A DNA stretch of 64,000 nt from positions 76,877 to 140,876 of the forward strand of contig CAUGOD010000002.1 in the NCBI GenBank assembly GCA_959601025.1. Direction: 5' to 3'. The stretch comes from an uncultured Oscillospiraceae bacterium. GTDB taxonomy: Bacteria > Bacillota > Clostridia > Oscillospirales > Acutalibacteraceae. The notes beneath the pieces are model-generated. The model did not search any database and was not told where the DNA came from. It worked only from the letters and a program-made list of their open reading frames with translations. Each line of letters begins with the position of its first letter. Positions within the stretch are counted from its first letter, which is position 1. Positions 55,200-63,749 of the stretch are shown piece after piece. Position numbers and translations under genes: made by a program.

Positions 55200-56126
55200 A
55201 TGAAAATCGCCGGAATACCGGTTTATGAAAAGGGGGCGGATCGGGTGCCGAAAAACGGAAAGAATGATACGTATGGGGCAAGTGGGGAAAAGGGCGCGGC
55301 GAAAGAGCTGGCTGGAGCTCTTTCGAAGAAGAACAATCGTCCGTATTGGATTCTGCTGATTGCGGCAGTCCTGCTGATCGCCGCCGTCATACTGGTGCTG
55401 CAGGTGGTGGATATGGACCCGGAGGCGTTTGCCGCGCGGTTCAAGAATTCTCCCGGCGCCATTCCCGCGATGGCGGGGCTGTATTTGCTGAAAGCGGCGA
55501 CCGTCGTCCTGCTGCCCCAGCCCCTTTTATATTTGCTCACCGGGCTGCTGTTTTCCCCTCTGGCGGCGTTTCTGCTGACGCTGGCGTTTTTGCTGATGGA
55601 ATTTTCCCTCGATTATTTTATTGGGCGGCGGTTCGGAAAACGGTGGCTGGATAAGCTGTTGGGCTTCCTCCGCGGGAGGAACCGGACGCTGGACCGGCTG
55701 CTGGACGCGGACGCGCTCGATCGGTTCGGCTCGATCGCGGCGCTGCGGCTGCTGCCGGGAATTTCCACCGACAGCGTCAGCCTGCTCGCCGGGGCGAAGG
55801 AAGTCCGGTTTTCCCGGTATCTGCTCGCTTCCTATGTGGGTGCGCTGCCGCAGGCGGCAACCCTGACCTTAATGGGTTCTGCGGCGCACGATCCGCTTTC
55901 TCCCGAGTTTTTGATCCCGATGGGGGTATTCGTCGGGGTGCTGCTGGCGACCTTTCTGGTCTATCGCCGTGTTTCCCGCCGGACGGGGGCGGGAAGGGTA
56001 AGGATAAAGGAAAAAACAATGGCGGAAAAGCAGCGGAAAGAACCCGCGAACGAGGAAACAAAGGACCTGGCGGAACGGGTCAGCATGCCGGCGGAACGGA
56101 TGCCGGAAAGGACGGAAAATCCATGA
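55200..56126 (+). CDS. TVP38/TMEM64-family membrane protein
   Basis: 308 residues (or 293 from GTG 55245). Five or six hydrophobic segments; the family core is the VVLLPQPLLYLLTGLLFSPL region, FLLMEFSLDYFIGRRFGKRWLDKLL and RLLPGISTDSVSLLAGA, matching DedA/TVP38 lipid scramblase-like proteins. Related proteins move phospholipids or are involved in membrane homeostasis. The C-terminal about 50 residues are hydrophilic and Lys/Glu-rich. Its stop overlaps the cls start by four bases, so the two are coupled. Confidence 0.85.
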   Translation: MKIAGIPVYEKGADRVPKNGKNDTYGASGEKGAAKELAGALSKKNNRPYWILLIAAVLLIAAVILVLQVVDMDPEAFAARFKNSPGAIPAMAGLYLLKAATVVLLPQPLLYLLTGLLFSPLAAFLLTLAFLLMEFSLDYFIGRRFGKRWLDKLLGFLRGRNRTLDRLLDADALDRFGSIAALRLLPGISTDSVSLLAGAKEVRFSRYLLASYVGALPQAATLTLMGSAAHDPLSPEFLIPMGVFVGVLLATFLVYRRVSRRTGAGRVRIKEKTMAEKQRKEPANEETKDLAERVSMPAERMPERTENP

Positions 56127-57724
56127 AGGAACCCAAAGACAGCCGAAAAATAAAAAGGAAGCAGGATCATGCCCGGCAGGAGCATCCGCTCGAGGCGGCC
56201 GGTTCCTTCGCCACGTATCTGCGGCTCGGGATTATCGGCCTGCTGGTGATTCTGCAGCTGGTGGCGCTGTGGCTGATCTCCTATTTCCTGCGGACCAACG
56301 CCGCGTATCTCTATATCTTTTTTGATGTGGTGGCGCTTCTCACCGTGGTTTCGCTGATCAACCGGCACGACAGCTCCGCTTACCGGATCGCCTGGCTGGT
56401 GATCGTGCTCGCCATTCCGGTGTTCGGCCTTCTGCTATACTTTGCCTGGGGGCGGGTGGATTTCAATAAGAAGGAGCGGGGTGCGATCCAGAAATCCTTT
56501 ACGGACGGCTTCGCCAACCTCCCGCAGGATGAGGAGACGGCAAGGACGTTCCGTGAAAGCCGGCCCGACTGCGCGACTTACGCCGGTTCGCTGCGTGCGA
56601 ACGGCTACCCGCTGTTCGCCGGTACAGCCGCGGAGTATTTCCCGAGCGGAGAGGCGTACTTCGACCGGCTGGAGCAGGATATCCGGTCGGCGGAGAAATA
56701 TATCTTCCTCGAATATTTCATTGTGGCAACCGGCGTTTTGTGGAACCGCATCCATACTGTGCTGCTGGAGAAAATCCGGCAGGGGGTGGAGGTGCGGCTG
56801 CTGTACGACGACGTGGGCTGCTTCTTCAAAATCCCGGATAATTTTGATAAGCTGCTGACGGCGGAGGGCTTTAAGGCCGCGGTTTTTAGCCCCGCCCACC
56901 GGTTTGTTTCAGATTTTTATATGAATTACCGCAATCACCAGAAGATCGTGGTGGTGGACGGTCAGATCGGCTACTGCGGAGGAGTCAACCTCGCGGACGA
57001 ATACATCAACATCAATTCCCGCTTCGGGCATTGGAAGGATGTGGGCATCCGTCTGGAGGGCGGCGCCGTGCGCAGCCTGACCGTGACTTTTTTGCAGATG
57101 TGGGATGTCTCGGTCCACCATGTAGGAGAGGATTTCCCCCGGTATCTGATCGAACAGCCGGTTCCGGAGGCCAAGGGGTACTTTCAGCCCTATGCGGACG
57201 GCCCGGCCAACAACCCGAAGAATCCCGCGCTGGACCTGATCCGTCAGGCGGCGGGCGGCGCGCGGGACTACCTGTGGCTGACCTCGCCCTACCTCATCAT
57301 TGACCATGACCTGAGCGACGACCTCTGCCTGGCCGCCCGCAGCGGGGTGGACGTGCGGATCATCACCCCTGCCATTCCCGATCATTGGTATGTCGGGGTG
57401 GTCAACCGGGAGAACTATCGTCATCTGCTGGAGGCGGGGGTCCGGATTTTCGAATACACCCCCGGCTTTATCCACGCCAAGCTGATGGTATTCGACGACA
57501 AATGCGCCACGGTCGGTTCCGTCAACCTCGATTTCCGCAGTCTGTTCCTCCACTATGAAAACGGCGTGTTTTTCTGTGACGCGCCGGCGGTGGAGGCGGT
57601 GAAAACGGACATTGAACAGACCCTCGCCCAGTCCCGGGAGATCACGCTGGAGGAGGTCATGAACCGCCCCTGGTATCGCAAGCTCACCGGCGCGGTGTTC
57701 AGCCTGTTCTCCCCGCTGATGTAA
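56123..57724 (+). CDS. cls: Cardiolipin synthase (phospholipase D type)
   Basis: 533 residues. Two membrane helices near the N-terminus anchor it; the two HKD motifs are HQKIVVVDG at about His272 and HAKLMVFDDK at about His451. It joins two phosphatidylglycerol molecules to make cardiolipin and glycerol. The first motif is N-Y-R-N-H-Q-K, the second followed by ATVGSVNLDFRS. Coupling to a TVP38-type protein suggests a membrane-lipid module. A strong terminator follows. Confidence 0.93.
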   Translation: MKEPKDSRKIKRKQDHARQEHPLEAAGSFATYLRLGIIGLLVILQLVALWLISYFLRTNAAYLYIFFDVVALLTVVSLINRHDSSAYRIAWLVIVLAIPVFGLLLYFAWGRVDFNKKERGAIQKSFTDGFANLPQDEETARTFRESRPDCATYAGSLRANGYPLFAGTAAEYFPSGEAYFDRLEQDIRSAEKYIFLEYFIVATGVLWNRIHTVLLEKIRQGVEVRLLYDDVGCFFKIPDNFDKLLTAEGFKAAVFSPAHRFVSDFYMNYRNHQKIVVVDGQIGYCGGVNLADEYININSRFGHWKDVGIRLEGGAVRSLTVTFLQMWDVSVHHVGEDFPRYLIEQPVPEAKGYFQPYADGPANNPKNPALDLIRQAAGGARDYLWLTSPYLIIDHDLSDDLCLAARSGVDVRIITPAIPDHWYVGVVNRENYRHLLEAGVRIFEYTPGFIHAKLMVFDDKCATVGSVNLDFRSLFLHYENGVFFCDAPAVEAVKTDIEQTLAQSREITLEEVMNRPWYRKLTGAVFSLFSPLM

Positions 57725-57726
57725 AG

Positions 57727-57763
57727 AATCCCGTTATGCTTTCCAGCATAACGGGATTTTTCG
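57727..57763 (+). terminator. Terminator after cls
   Basis: Perfect 14-bp stem (57727-57740 with 57745-57758), 4-base loop, five T's including the stem end. Confidence 0.9.
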
Positions 57764-57800
57764 CCCTTGCTTATACATATGGGATAAATTCTTTCAAATA

Positions 57801-58634
57801 TTACCCATTGTCCTCTTTCGCCCGGAGGGCGAAGGTGCCGAAGTAGAGGGCGGCGGCGATCAGAACGATCATGGGCCCGGCGGCTACCGCGTTGTGATAG
57901 GAGAGGAACAGCCCCAGCACGCCGGAGAACAGGCCGAAGATCAGCGCCAGCAGGTGATAGCTCCGCATACTGCGGGAAACGTTGCGGGAGGCGGCCGCCG
58001 GCAGGATCAGCATGGCGTTGATGATCAGCAGCCCCACCCACTGGATGGCCAGCATGACGATCACGGCGATCAGCACCACGAAGAGGTTATCCAGCAGCCG
58101 CACCGGGACGCCCTTGCTCCGGGCCAGGGCGGGGCTGATGCTCAACGCGTGGAGCTGGTTGAAGCAGAGAAGCCATATCCCGGCGGTGACCAGCAGGGTA
58201 ATCCCGAGCACCAGCAACTCCCCCCGGGAGATGCTGAGGATGTCGCCGATCAGCAGGCTTTGATACTTCGAAAAGCTCCCGCCGCGGGAAAGGATGACCA
58301 GGCCGAGCGCCACCCCGCAGGAGGAAAACACCCCGATCACCGTATCGGTGGAGGACAGGCGGGAATGCCGGATACGGTTCATCACCAGCGCGAAAAGCAC
58401 GGCGAACACCACCATAATCAGCCGGTATTCCGACAGGCCGAGCAGCACGCCGATCCCCACGCCGGTCAGGGCGGAGTGCCCCAGCGCATCCGAAAAAAAG
58501 GCCATGCCGTTGTTGACCACCAGCGTGCCGAGCATGGCGAACAGCGGCATGATCAGCAGCACCGCAAAAAAGGCGCAGCGCATGAAGTCATACCGCCACC
58601 AGCCGAATAGAAGGTCGGATAACGTTGCAAGCAT
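57801..58634 (-). CDS. znuB: Zinc (metal) ABC transporter permease
   Basis: 277 residues from ATG 58634 after AAGGGAGA. About eight transmembrane helices. The family markers are NNGMAFFSDALGHSALTGVGIG and the helical RGELLVLGITLLVT region, as in ABC-3 permeases for zinc and manganese. It is the last gene of the operon; znuC lies 80 bases upstream. Together with ZnuA and ZnuC it imports zinc or a related divalent ion. Metal specificity is inferred from context. Confidence 0.88.
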   Translation of the reverse strand: MLATLSDLLFGWWRYDFMRCAFFAVLLIMPLFAMLGTLVVNNGMAFFSDALGHSALTGVGIGVLLGLSEYRLIMVVFAVLFALVMNRIRHSRLSSTDTVIGVFSSCGVALGLVILSRGGSFSKYQSLLIGDILSISRGELLVLGITLLVTAGIWLLCFNQLHALSISPALARSKGVPVRLLDNLFVVLIAVIVMLAIQWVGLLIINAMLILPAAASRNVSRSMRSYHLLALIFGLFSGVLGLFLSYHNAVAAGPMIVLIAAALYFGTFALRAKEDNG

Positions 58635-58714
58635 GGCAATCTCCCTTTGCGAAAAGTATAGAAAAATCGGAAAATACAAAAGGTATAGAATCAGGAACGC
58701 CGCCGTCCGGAGGA

Positions 58715-59464
58715 TTACGGGGCGCTGGTGGGAGGGATGGCCGTATTTCTCGGGAAAGCCCGCTGGAAGGCCTCGCCGGCGAACACCTCCGCCGGCGGGC
58801 CGACGGCCTCCACCTCCCGGTCGAGCAGTACCACCCGGTCGGCGTGCTTCCGCACAAAGTCGAGGTCATGGGAGACCAGCAGCATCACCATGTCGCAGCT
58901 TGTTTTCAACTGCTCGAGAATGGTGTAAAAGAGCTGCAGCCCCGCCTGATCCACGCCGGAGACCGGCTCGTCCAAGATCAGCAGGTCCGGCGCAGGAAGG
59001 GTGGCGGCCGCCAGCAGCACCCGCTGCAGCTCCCCTCCCGACAACCTCCCCACCGGCTTATCCAGCAGTTGGGCGGCGTTGAAGCGGGAAAGATGAGCCC
59101 GCAGCGCCTCCACCGTTTTTTTCCGCCGAGGCAGGAAGACGGGATAGCTTCCGGTCAGGGATTGGATCATATCGTATACCGTCGCGGGGGAGCCGGAGTC
59201 CACGCTCAGCGACTGGGGAACATAACCGATTCGGAGCTTTCCGGCGGGCCGGCCGTCGTGCCCGCTGAATTCCACGTTTCCGGTGTGGGGCAGCTCGCCG
59301 AGGATGGCCTTAAGCAGGGTGGATTTTCCCGCCCCGTTGCGTCCGATCAGCGCGGTCAGCTCCCCGCAGTGGGCGTGCAGGCAAACGTCCCGCAGCAGGA
59401 TCGTCCCTCCGACGGCTACAGTGATATGGTTGATTTTCAGGCAGTGAAGTCCGCAGTTGCTCAT
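58715..59464 (-). CDS. znuC: Zinc (metal) ABC transporter ATPase
   Basis: 249 residues. Walker A GRNGAGKST at about 41-49, Q-loop YVPQ, signature LSGGELQR, Walker B LLILDEPVSGVD and the H-loop SHD are all present. It is followed by the permease and preceded by the solute-binding protein. AAAGGATG precedes the ATG. Role: ATP hydrolysis driving the metal import. Confidence 0.93.
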   Translation of the reverse strand: MSNCGLHCLKINHITVAVGGTILLRDVCLHAHCGELTALIGRNGAGKSTLLKAILGELPHTGNVEFSGHDGRPAGKLRIGYVPQSLSVDSGSPATVYDMIQSLTGSYPVFLPRRKKTVEALRAHLSRFNAAQLLDKPVGRLSGGELQRVLLAAATLPAPDLLILDEPVSGVDQAGLQLFYTILEQLKTSCDMVMLLVSHDLDFVRKHADRVVLLDREVEAVGPPAEVFAGEAFQRAFPRNTAIPPTSAP

Positions 59465-59525
59465 AAAAGTTCATCCTTTCGCGCGCCGGAATAGACGCGG
59501 GGGGAGAAGGGGGCCGGCAGGAAGG

Positions 59526-60506
59526 TTAAGCGGCTTCGCGCAGGGCGGCGGCGTTGTTCCGCATCGCTTCCAGCCAGGCGTCCTTTCGCGCCTCTCCGCC
59601 GGCCGCCATGTCCAATGTCAGAATCCGGTGCAGGGCGGCCCGGTCGGCGACATACGCGTATTCCACCGGATATTGCCGGTCGTAAAGCAGGAGGATCGCT
59701 CCCGCGTCGGCGGCAGCCTCTTCGGCCTCCCGGATATCGGCGGCGGAAACGCCGCCTTCCTCTCCCATCGAGAGGGCGGCGACCGGATACAGACCGAGTT
59801 CCTCGGCAAAATAGGTCAGCGAATCGTGGAAGGTAATGCAGACTGCCGCCGGAAGGGAGGCGGCTGCATCCCGCAGCTCCTGCTGCACGGCTTCGATCTG
59901 CGCGATATAGGTCGCCGCATTGGCGAGGTACTGGTCGGCGTGGTCGGGATCAAGCGCCGCCAATCCGTCCCGGATATTTTCCACCTGGCGGATATACCGG
60001 CTGGGGCTTACCCAGATATGTTCATTATAAAACGCGTGCGCCGTCTCGCCTGTCCCGGTTTCCTCGTGGCCGTCCTCGCCCTCATGGTCGTGATCGTGGT
60101 CGTGGACATGCCCAGCTTCCAGCAGGGCGACCCCTTCGGAGGAATCAACCGTCACCAGCGAGGGATACCGTTCCAGCGCCGTGTCCAGAAAGCTTTCTGC
60201 GCCCGCGCCGTTCAGGATCAGCGCGTCCGCCCCGGAGAGGGTGATCATGTTGTCGGGGGAGAGCTGGTAATCGTGCAGACAGCCGGTCTGCGCGGGAACA
60301 AGGTTGGTCAGCCGGATCCCGTCCACTCCGTCCGTGAGGTTGAGGGCCGCGATATAGACGGGATAAGAGGCGGCGACCAGCTTCAGCCGGCCTTCCTCCC
60401 ACCCGGTGACCCGGGTGAAGGCGGTGACCGCGACGGAAACCAGCAGGATTCCCGCCATCAGCAGGGCGACGGTGCCGTACCGCCGCCGATCCGATTGCGC
60501 TGCCAA
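59526..60506 (-). CDS. znuA: Zinc ABC transporter substrate-binding lipoprotein/protein
   Basis: 326 residues. The start is a TTG at 60506 with an ideal GGAGG seven bases upstream; an out-of-frame ATG between them reads another frame. An N-terminal hydrophobic segment (TVALLMAGILLVSVAVTAF) exports it. Metal ligands in the family pattern include His in LKLVAASYPVYIAAL to TGCLHDYQLSP; a histidine- and aspartate-rich loop (HVHDHDHDHEGEDGHEE) at about 150-170 is typical of ZnuA. It binds Zn2+ outside the membrane and hands it to ZnuBC. Confidence 0.9.
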   Translation of the reverse strand: MAAQSDRRRYGTVALLMAGILLVSVAVTAFTRVTGWEEGRLKLVAASYPVYIAALNLTDGVDGIRLTNLVPAQTGCLHDYQLSPDNMITLSGADALILNGAGAESFLDTALERYPSLVTVDSSEGVALLEAGHVHDHDHDHEGEDGHEETGTGETAHAFYNEHIWVSPSRYIRQVENIRDGLAALDPDHADQYLANAATYIAQIEAVQQELRDAAASLPAAVCITFHDSLTYFAEELGLYPVAALSMGEEGGVSAADIREAEEAAADAGAILLLYDRQYPVEYAYVADRAALHRILTLDMAAGGEARKDAWLEAMRNNAAALREAA

Positions 60507-60539
60507 GGCATGGCCTCCTTCCTCTCTCAGAGCGTTTAT

Positions 60540-60588
60540 TGCAAATGAGTTGCATTTATTAGTATACCCGGAATTCCGGGAAAGTCAA
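60540..60588 (-). promoter_or_regulatory. znuA promoter with two nested palindromes
   Basis: On the minus strand TTGACT (plus 60583-60588) and TATACT (plus 60561-60566) are 16 bases apart. The spacer is a perfect 14-base palindrome (CCCGGAATTCCGGG, 60567-60580). Just downstream of the -10 is the dyad TGCAA-ATGAG-TTGCA (60540-60554). Either could be the operator for the divergent Fur-family regulator. Confidence 0.55.
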
Positions 60589-60791
60589 GAAGCAAGAGAG
60601 AAGATTCTTACGGGGCCGGTAAAGTGAAACGTACGAACATTTTTTCATTGCGCAGCCGACAATGGAAAAGACAGATATAACGCTCGTGAGGACGACGGAA
60701 AGAGGGCATGGAAATACGAGTTCCCGATCTCATTCGTTTCAAACTGGGGGGACGCTGCCTTATGTTAGAAACGGAAGCGGTTCCGGGTTCC

Positions 60792-60820
60792 TTGACTTTT
60801 CGACCGGGGACAGATACAAT
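60792..60820 (+). promoter_or_regulatory. Promoter of the Fur-family gene
   Basis: TTGACT at 60792-60797 and TACAAT at 60815-60820, 17 bases apart. The ATG at 60883 lies 62 bases further. No dyad similar to the one before znuA is seen here. Confidence 0.6.
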
Positions 60821-60882
60821 GAGGGAAGGAAAAGAACGGGCGGTTGGACGATGAAACCAAAACCCGCGGGAAAGGGGCGGAC

Positions 60883-61317
60883 ATGGTGGAGAAAACCAGA
60901 AATACCCGGCAAAAGCAGCTGATCCTGTCCCTTCTGGAGGAAGCGGGCGAGCCGCTGACTGCCGGAGAAATCTATGTGCGGGCCGTCCGGCGGCAGCCCA
61001 CCATGGCCAAGTCCACGGTTTACCGCAATCTCGAAGCCATGCAGGCGCGGGGAGAGGTCGTCCGCGGACGGCTGGAAAGCGGCGAGAGTTTTTACGGCGC
61101 GGCCCATGGGCGGGGGCATCGGCACTATATGATCTGCAAGGGCTGTAACCGGATGCTGGATCTTCCGGCCTGCCCGCTGGCGAATATGGAGCGTGAAATC
61201 GCGGAGACCGCCGGTTTTACTGTGACCGACCATGTGCTGCAGATATACGGCTACTGCGCCGACTGCCGGCGGAAGAACAACGAAAGGGCAGCCGGGGAAA
61301 AGCCATCCGGCAGGTAA
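60883..61317 (+). CDS. Fur-family metal-responsive regulator
   Basis: 144 residues from ATG 60883 (AAAGGGG upstream). The N-terminal winged helix (RNTRQKQLILSLLEE...TAGEIYVRAVRRQPTMAKSTVYRNLEAMQARGEV) is followed by the dimerisation domain with metal sites: GHRHYMICKGCNRMLDLPACPLANM and a second CxxC in YGYCADCRRK. The two CxxC pairs form the structural zinc site. It may be Zur or PerR; divergence from znuACB supports Zur. Confidence 0.85.
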   Translation: MVEKTRNTRQKQLILSLLEEAGEPLTAGEIYVRAVRRQPTMAKSTVYRNLEAMQARGEVVRGRLESGESFYGAAHGRGHRHYMICKGCNRMLDLPACPLANMEREIAETAGFTVTDHVLQIYGYCADCRRKNNERAAGEKPSGR

Positions 61318-61318
61318 A

Positions 61319-61350
61319 AAGGCCGGCGGAATATCCGCCGGTCTTTCTTT
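61319..61350 (+). terminator. Terminator of the Fur-family gene
   Basis: Stem GGCCGGCGGA with TCCGCCGGTC (one G-U pair) at 61321-61343, then a T-rich run. Confidence 0.75.
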
Positions 61351-61402
61351 ATCCTTATTCTGCCCCAGCTAAGGCGGCGACTGACTCCTTTTTCCAAGCG
61401 GA

Positions 61403-61426
61403 AACGGCCCGCGAAAGCGGGCCGTT
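61403..61426. terminator. Perfect GC-rich hairpin after the 61.4-kb gene
   Basis: Arms 61403-61412 and 61417-61426 (AACGGCCCGC / GCGGGCCGTT) with loop GAAA. No T-run on the minus strand, so only a possible terminator. Confidence 0.5.
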
Positions 61427-61440
61427 GGGGCCAGATACGG

Positions 61441-61680
61441 TCAGTCGAAATAGGCGCCGACCTCGCTGGTATTGTACTGCTTCCGGACCTTCAGCATCAC
61501 CGACCCATCGGGCTGCGTCGTTTCCTCGTCGATTTTGTACTTGGTACGGCTGCGCTCCAGCTGCGCCTTGTAATGGGCGACCTCTTCCTGAACGGTACGG
61601 ACAGCGACATCGTGCGGAATGTCGTCCTTGAGCTGGAAATGCAGCGTTTGAAGCAGGCAGGCGGAATGAATTCTCTTCAT
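61441..61680 (-). CDS. Small conserved protein, function unknown
   Basis: 79 residues from ATG 61680 (AAAGGAGGTG upstream, excellent). The sequence (MKRIHSACLLQTLHFQLKDD, VQEEVAHYKAQLERSRTKYK, VMLKVRKQYNTSEVGAYF) is charged and without a membrane segment. I do not recognise it beyond a general resemblance to hypothetical proteins of Oscillospiraceae. It is on the same strand as carD, 87 bases after it. Confidence 0.65.
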   Translation of the reverse strand: MKRIHSACLLQTLHFQLKDDIPHDVAVRTVQEEVAHYKAQLERSRTKYKIDEETTQPDGSVMLKVRKQYNTSEVGAYFD

Positions 61681-61767
61681 GGGGCTTCACCTCCTTTGGC
61701 AAACCCATGGATTATCTATGGATTGGGCCTATTGCCGTTAGTGCAAAAACAGGGGACAGCGGCGCGC

Positions 61768-62298
61768 TCAGTGCCGGCTGCTTTCGGGAGAGCCTTCGCA
61801 GACGCGCAGGATATAATCGGGAACCTCCTCCTTGTCAATCGCCAAAGCATAGGAGAGCTCTTCGCAGACCATCCGCTCGGCGGCGGCGAGCAGCTTTTCA
61901 TCGGCGGCGTAAAGCCGCTTCCCGGCGGCGACCCGCTCCTGCTTTTTCCGGCGAAGGCAGCGGATCAGCGAGAGAAGGTCTACGCCGACCCCGCCGGCAA
62001 AAATGCGGGTATAGGTCTCGGTGCGGCTCCGGGGATCGCTGATCCAGGAGACGGTGGAATCCTGCGTGGAACGAAGCATGGCGTCGATCTCTTCCTTCCC
62101 GGGGACGGGCCGCATTTTGGCGGTCAGCTGTTCGTTGTGGACCGGCACATATTTTGTGGAGGTGGGGCTGTCCACCGGTTTGAGCACATAGTACAGGTGG
62201 GTTTCCCGGGAAGCGCTGGAAAACTGCTCCTCGCGGATATCCTCAATCCGACAGATTCCACTGGTTCCGTAAACCACCATTTGTCCCTTTTCAAACAT
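61768..62298 (-). CDS. CarD-family transcriptional regulator
   Basis: 176 residues from ATG 62298. The start MFEKGQMVVYGTSGICRIEDIREEQF is the CarD/TRCF RNA-polymerase-interacting domain, continued by THLYYVLKPV and TKYVPVHNEQLTAKMRPV; the C-terminal helical part (residues about 75-176) is specific to CarD. CarD proteins stabilise the open complex at rRNA and other promoters. The AAAGGAG site is fourteen bases from the ATG, an unusually long gap. A promoter and leader hairpin lie upstream. Confidence 0.85.
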   Translation of the reverse strand: MFEKGQMVVYGTSGICRIEDIREEQFSSASRETHLYYVLKPVDSPTSTKYVPVHNEQLTAKMRPVPGKEEIDAMLRSTQDSTVSWISDPRSRTETYTRIFAGGVGVDLLSLIRCLRRKKQERVAAGKRLYAADEKLLAAAERMVCEELSYALAIDKEEVPDYILRVCEGSPESSRH

Positions 62299-62381
62299 AG
62301 CCGTCTTCGCAACTCCTTTCGAACACACGACGACAATTTCAGCGGGCGTTTCCTGTGGAAGCTGTTTCCAGAGAAAACGAA

Positions 62382-62434
62382 AAACAGCATGCAGAGCAAC
62401 AACTGGACTTACGCCGTTACGCTGCACGCTGTTT
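62382..62434 (-). promoter_or_regulatory. Hairpin at the start of the carD leader
   Basis: Arms 62382-62394 and 62422-62434 (AAACAGCATGCAG / CTGCACGCTGTTT, one G-U pair in RNA) with a 27-base loop. It would begin at about the first base of the carD transcript. Confidence 0.55.
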
Positions 62435-62442
62435 CTGTTTAA

Positions 62443-62472
62443 ATTATACCAAAAAGCAACGAAAAATGTCAT
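62443..62472 (-). promoter_or_regulatory. Promoter of carD
   Basis: On the minus strand ATGACA (plus 62467-62472) and TATAAT (plus 62443-62448) are 18 bases apart, and TGG precedes the -10. Leader about 140 bases. From 62473 to 62805 no gene is seen. Confidence 0.6.
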
Positions 62473-62805
62473 AGGCAATTTCGATAAACTGGCAAAACAA
62501 CAAAAAAATAGCCCTGCGCGTTTTGGCCAAAAGGGGGAAAAGCGCCCAGAGAAGCGCCAGATTCGGGTGAGAAAGGGCCGGTGAAAGGTTCCTGCCGAAG
62601 CGGCGGGCCCCCCTCCCGAGGAGAAGAGAAGGGGAAGAGAAAAGGCAAAGTCGCTGTACGGCAGAAAATATGCGAAGCAGGAAGGGGATGTGTCTTCTTT
62701 TACTCCCTGCGCCATACTGCCATAGCCCGGTTTATTGAAAAAATTTGTTGATAAAGCGCTGCTCAGCGCCGCCTCCCCTTGGCATGGACATCCCTGTTCA
62801 GGCGT

Positions 62806-62931
62806 TGCCTTCCCTTCCCTTTCCTGTCGGAAACCGGTGTCCCGGATCAGCGCCCAAAGCAGCTCGTCGTTTAATTGTGCATCCATATGTACTGTCACGG
62901 TTTTTGCCTTTTGGTTCACCACGGCCTGCAT
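62806..62931 (-). pseudogene. Remnant of a heavy-metal-associated (HMA) domain
   Basis: About 42 codons on the minus strand read QAVVNQKAKTVTVHMDAQ then LNDELLWALIRDTGF, the second half of an HMA (copper-chaperone-like) domain. The first half with the CxxC motif is missing: the frame is cut exactly at the left end of the inverted-repeat element at 62932. No matching ATPase continues beyond it. Likely a truncated metal-transport gene. Confidence 0.45.
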
Positions 62932-62998
62932 ATGTGTTGCCGCGCAAACAAATGGAAGGAGTTAGAAACGATCCGTCTGTGGATATGTAGGTGATAGC

Positions 62999-63565
62999 AT
63001 GTTTAATGTAAACCAGCGCCAGAGAAACGGCAAAATTGACAAGCTGCCCACTGAGATTCGCGAAGAAGTTGAGCAGCGTATCCTTACCGGAGTAAGCTAC
63101 CGGGAAATTGTCGAGTACCTGAAAACACAGGACGTGGAGCTTTCCAGAATGGCCGTATGCACCTACGCCAAGAAGTTCCTTGCCACTACACAAATGCTCC
63201 GCATCGCGCATGAGAATTTCCGTATGCTCACCGATGAGTTGGAACAGTATCCATACATCGACACCACGGAAGGCATTATCCGGGTCATGAGCAACGCTAT
63301 TTTGAACACGCTGGCCAACACTTCCATGAAAGACTGGCAGAGCATCAAAATAGAAAACCTGATGAAACAGGCTGCTTCCCTGATTCGAGCCACCACCAGA
63401 AAGCGGACAAGAAAAGAATCCGTACAGACTGAATTTAACAGCGGTGTCCAAATGCTGTTTGATGTCATGCGGGAAAAGAATCCGGAATTGACGGAGCGGG
63501 TGCGCCTCTTCATCAACGCTGAAAAGGAATCCTTCGATGAAAAAATGGATGCGTCCAACAAATGA
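62999..63565 (+). CDS. DUF3486 (phage Mu gp27-like) protein
   Basis: 188 residues. The N-terminal part KIDKLPTEIREEVEQRILTGVSYREIVEYLKTQDVELSRMAVCTYAKKF is the DUF3486 signature, an HTH-like region found in Mu-like phages. The C-terminal part is helical and basic (AASLIRATTRKRTRKESVQTEFN). In Mu, the related gene sits among packaging genes; its exact job is not known. AGGTGAT precedes the ATG. It is the only gene inside the inverted repeats. Confidence 0.7.
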   Translation: MFNVNQRQRNGKIDKLPTEIREEVEQRILTGVSYREIVEYLKTQDVELSRMAVCTYAKKFLATTQMLRIAHENFRMLTDELEQYPYIDTTEGIIRVMSNAILNTLANTSMKDWQSIKIENLMKQAASLIRATTRKRTRKESVQTEFNSGVQMLFDVMREKNPELTERVRLFINAEKESFDEKMDASNK

Positions 63566-63568
63566 GCC

Positions 63569-63596
63569 GAGCGGGCGGGATTAATCCCGCCCGCTC
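63569..63596 (+). terminator. 28-base perfect palindrome after the DUF3486 gene
   Basis: GAGCGGGCGGGATT followed by its exact reverse complement, no loop, no clear T-run; terminator-like for the gene upstream. Confidence 0.55.
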
Positions 63597-63749
63597 TTCG
63601 TAAATATTTATACAGTTTTGTCATAGAACGTAAGGTTTTGTCCGCCTTCGTAAAGGCGTTTTCAGCCCTTGTCAGCCCTTGTAAGGGGTTGTAAGCAGTA
63701 AGCACATTTTGTCCGGAATGCTCATACATTTTGCTTGCGCGGCAACACA

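Noticed and set aside
61768..62931. Continuous minus-strand frame that would fuse an HMA domain to CarD
   Set aside because: The middle 210 codons are low-quality sequence containing the carD promoter and hairpin; the frame is open by chance.
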